DNA of 6,408 nt from Thermoplasmata archaeon (GTDB lineage: Archaea; Thermoplasmatota; Thermoplasmata; Lutacidiplasmatales; UBA184): the NCBI GenBank assembly GCA_021828085.1, contig JAKATE010000110.1:1-6408 (forward strand), given 5' to 3'. Of this stretch, positions 5,238-6,408 are shown piece after piece (position 1 is the first letter of the stretch; each line of letters opens with the position of its first letter). Position numbers and translations under genes: made by a program. The notes beneath the pieces were generated by a model. The model was not told the origin of the DNA. It did no database searches and saw nothing but the letters and a program-made list of their open reading frames with translations.

Positions 5238-6254
5238 CTACCGAGAGCGACGACGAGGGGCGCGACGGGGGCCGGCGAGCAGAGGTTCCCACCAGGGGCG
5301 ATGGTCCAGGTACCACCGGACCGTCCGAGCGATGCCCTCCTCGAAACGGACCTGAGGCCGCCAGCGGAGCGCGCTCATGGACCGTCGGGGATCGATCGCG
5401 TAGCGGCGGTCGTGTCCCTGGCGGTCGGGCACGAGCTCGATCGCCTTGCCCATCGAGGTGCCCTTCCGACCCATCGTCGCGAGCAGGGTCCGGACCACCT
5501 CCAGGTTCGAGCGTTCCTCCTCGGCCCCGAGCAGGTAGGTCTCCCCCGCCGTCCCCCGACGGGCGATCGCGTCGAGCGCTCGACAGTGGTCCTCGACGTA
5601 GATCCAGTCCCGGACGTTCCTTCCGTCGCCGTAGACCGGGACCCGGAGGCCGGTGAGCAGTCGCGTGATCGCGAGCGGGATGAGCTTCTCCGGATGCTGG
5701 TAGGGCCCGTAGTTGTTCCCGCAGTTGGAGAGGGTGACCGGGAGCCCGTAGGTCGCATGGTAGCTCCGCGCGAGGTGGTCCGCGGCCGCCTTGCTCGCGG
5801 AGTACGGGTTGCGGGGCGCGTAGGGGGTCCCGGGCCCGAAGCGCAGCTTCGGGCGTCCCAGGGGAAGGCTGCCGTAGACCTCGTCGGTGGAGACGAAGTG
5901 CGTCCTCCCCACGTCCAACTGCCGCGCCGCCTCCAGGACCGAGAGGCTCCCCAGGACGTTCGTCGTGAGGAAGGGGGCAGGGTCCTCGATCGACCGGTCC
6001 ACGTGGCTCTCCGCCGCCAGATGGATCACCAGGTCCGCGCCTCTCAGGGTCCGGCGCACCACCCCCGGGTCCGAGACGTTCCCGCGCACGAACCGGAGCT
6101 TCCCCGCGCGCTCGAGGTCGACGAGCGAGGACCGGTGGCCGGCGTAGGTGAGCGCGTCGAGGGTGACGAGCTCGTCCTCCGGACGCTCGCGGGCCCAGTA
6201 GTGCAGCAGGTTGGCGCCGATGAACCCGGCGCCCCCCGTCACGACGACCTTCAC
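5238..6254 (-). CDS. rmlB: dTDP-glucose 4,6-dehydratase
   Basis: It performs the second step of dTDP-rhamnose synthesis, converting dTDP-glucose to dTDP-4-keto-6-deoxyglucose with tightly bound NAD+. It is an extended short-chain dehydrogenase. With the GTG at 6254 it has 338 residues. The Rossmann glycine motif TGGAGFIG is at 6-13 and HLAAESHVDRSI at 78-89. The catalytic STDEVYG (122-128) includes Asp124 and Glu125, and YSASK (151-155) holds the Tyr/Lys pair. NCGNNYGPYQHPEKLIP at 177-193, RDWIYVEDH at 215-223 and DRQGHDRRYAID at 277-288 are diagnostic of RmlB over other sugar epimerases. The GTG is chosen because the protein then starts directly at the first beta strand and a TATA-like box is centred about 27 bases upstream; no SD is visible. 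An upstream in-frame start would run 38 residues into the divergent promoter and neighbouring gene. The last nine residues are strikingly Arg-rich (RRAPRRRSR). Confidence 0.94.
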   Translation of the reverse strand: MKVVVTGGAGFIGANLLHYWARERPEDELVTLDALTYAGHRSSLVDLERAGKLRFVRGNVSDPGVVRRTLRGADLVIHLAAESHVDRSIEDPAPFLTTNVLGSLSVLEAARQLDVGRTHFVSTDEVYGSLPLGRPKLRFGPGTPYAPRNPYSASKAAADHLARSYHATYGLPVTLSNCGNNYGPYQHPEKLIPLAITRLLTGLRVPVYGDGRNVRDWIYVEDHCRALDAIARRGTAGETYLLGAEEERSNLEVVRTLLATMGRKGTSMGKAIELVPDRQGHDRRYAIDPRRSMSALRWRPQVRFEEGIARTVRWYLDHRPWWEPLLAGPRRAPRRRSR

Positions 6255-6278
6255 GCGGAAGGGACCGGCGGGCAGGCC

Positions 6279-6289
6279 ATCAAAGTTGG
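6279..6289 (-). promoter_or_regulatory. Predicted BRE/TATA-like promoter of rmlB
   Basis: The minus strand reads CCAACTTTGAT. TTTGAT (6284-6279) is centred about 27 bases before the GTG at 6254, the spacing expected when an archaeal transcript begins at the start codon. CCAAC occupies the BRE position. The absence of an SD supports a leaderless mRNA. Confidence 0.5.
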
Positions 6290-6304
6290 CCTGGGCCGCC
6301 GTCG

Positions 6305-6314
6305 CCCTTTTTCC
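6305..6314 (+). promoter_or_regulatory. Predicted TATA-like promoter of the right-edge gene
   Basis: A TTTTT run at 6308-6312 is centred 27 bases before the ATG at 6337, mirroring the rmlB geometry on the other strand. The 24 bases between it and the ATG are almost all pyrimidine and contain no SD. A T run is only a weak TATA box, so most of the support is positional. Confidence 0.35.
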
Positions 6315-6336
6315 CCTCCGTTCCTCCCCCCTCCCG

Positions 6337-6408
6337 ATGCCCTCCACGGTCCTGGTCCTCGGCGCCACCTCCCGGGTCGGGAGCCACTTCGTCGCCCACC
6401 CGCCCGCC
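6337..6408 (+). CDS. Start of an NAD(P)-binding Rossmann protein, probably dTDP-4-dehydrorhamnose reductase (partial)
   Basis: Only the first 24 codons are in the window; the gene runs off the right edge. The product begins with a short hydrophobic strand and a glycine-rich turn (VLVLGATSRVGSHFV). This is the dinucleotide-binding start of extended short-chain dehydrogenases such as RmlD, which typically begin xxILVTGAxGxLGxxL. The missing fourth pathway step and the shared divergent promoter with rmlB make RmlD (dTDP-4-keto-L-rhamnose plus NADPH to dTDP-L-rhamnose) the best guess. Another sugar epimerase or reductase cannot be ruled out, so no symbol is given. Confidence 0.5.
   Translation, partial: MPSTVLVLGATSRVGSHFVAHPPA

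Noticed and set aside
6255..6368. N-terminal extension of RmlB by 38 residues
   Set aside because: The extra residues precede the first beta strand of the Rossmann fold, resemble no RmlB, and would overlap the divergent promoter and the right-edge gene.
1..6408. CRISPR arrays, insertion sequences, tRNA or rRNA genes
   Set aside because: No regularly spaced direct repeats, transposase motifs, terminal inverted repeats or cloverleaf and T-loop patterns were seen on either strand by eye.

Overview
This GC-rich window carries most of a dTDP-L-rhamnose nucleotide-sugar pathway beside two other genes that look like surface-glycan functions. The organism is most likely a GC-rich archaeon. Genes at the head of transcription units (rmlC, rmlB and the gene entering at the right edge) lack a Shine-Dalgarno (SD) sequence but have a TATA-like box centred about 27-30 bases before the start codon. 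The one gene inside an operon (rmlA) has a perfect GGAGGT. That mix of leaderless first genes and SD-led internal genes is typical of many archaea. The long-form RmlA and the small sulfatase-fold protein without a signal peptide also fit archaea. A GC-rich bacterium is not excluded, and no phylum can be fixed from this sequence alone.

Layout. A family 2 glycosyltransferase (128-1000, +) converges on a sulfatase-fold hydrolase or transferase (1318-2817, -) across a 317-base gap holding two GC-rich hairpins. Upstream of the sulfatase-fold gene is a 411-base gap with a TATA-like box, a short SD and a striking four-tract G-quadruplex motif. Next come rmlA (3229-4320, -) and rmlC (4317-4901, -), a translationally coupled pair overlapping by four bases (TTGA). 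A 336-base gap holds the rmlC promoter and potential stem-loops. rmlB (5238-6254, -) follows. An 82-base divergent promoter region separates it from a gene on the + strand (6337 to the edge) that begins with a nucleotide-binding Rossmann motif and is probably rmlD.

How the genes work together. RmlA would make dTDP-glucose from glucose-1-phosphate and dTTP. RmlB would convert it to dTDP-4-keto-6-deoxyglucose. RmlC would epimerise that, and RmlD (only 24 codons visible) would reduce it to dTDP-L-rhamnose. The glycosyltransferase could use this or another activated sugar to build a glycan. The sulfatase-fold protein has Thr in place of the Cys/Ser that becomes formylglycine, so it is more likely a phospho-transferase or phosphodiesterase-type enzyme than a true sulfatase. 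These last two roles are inference.

I see no mobile element, CRISPR array, tRNA or rRNA, and no clearly undescribed multi-gene system. The points most worth following up are the Thr-type active site, the RmlC-like protein without the classical catalytic motif, and the consistent promoter geometry.
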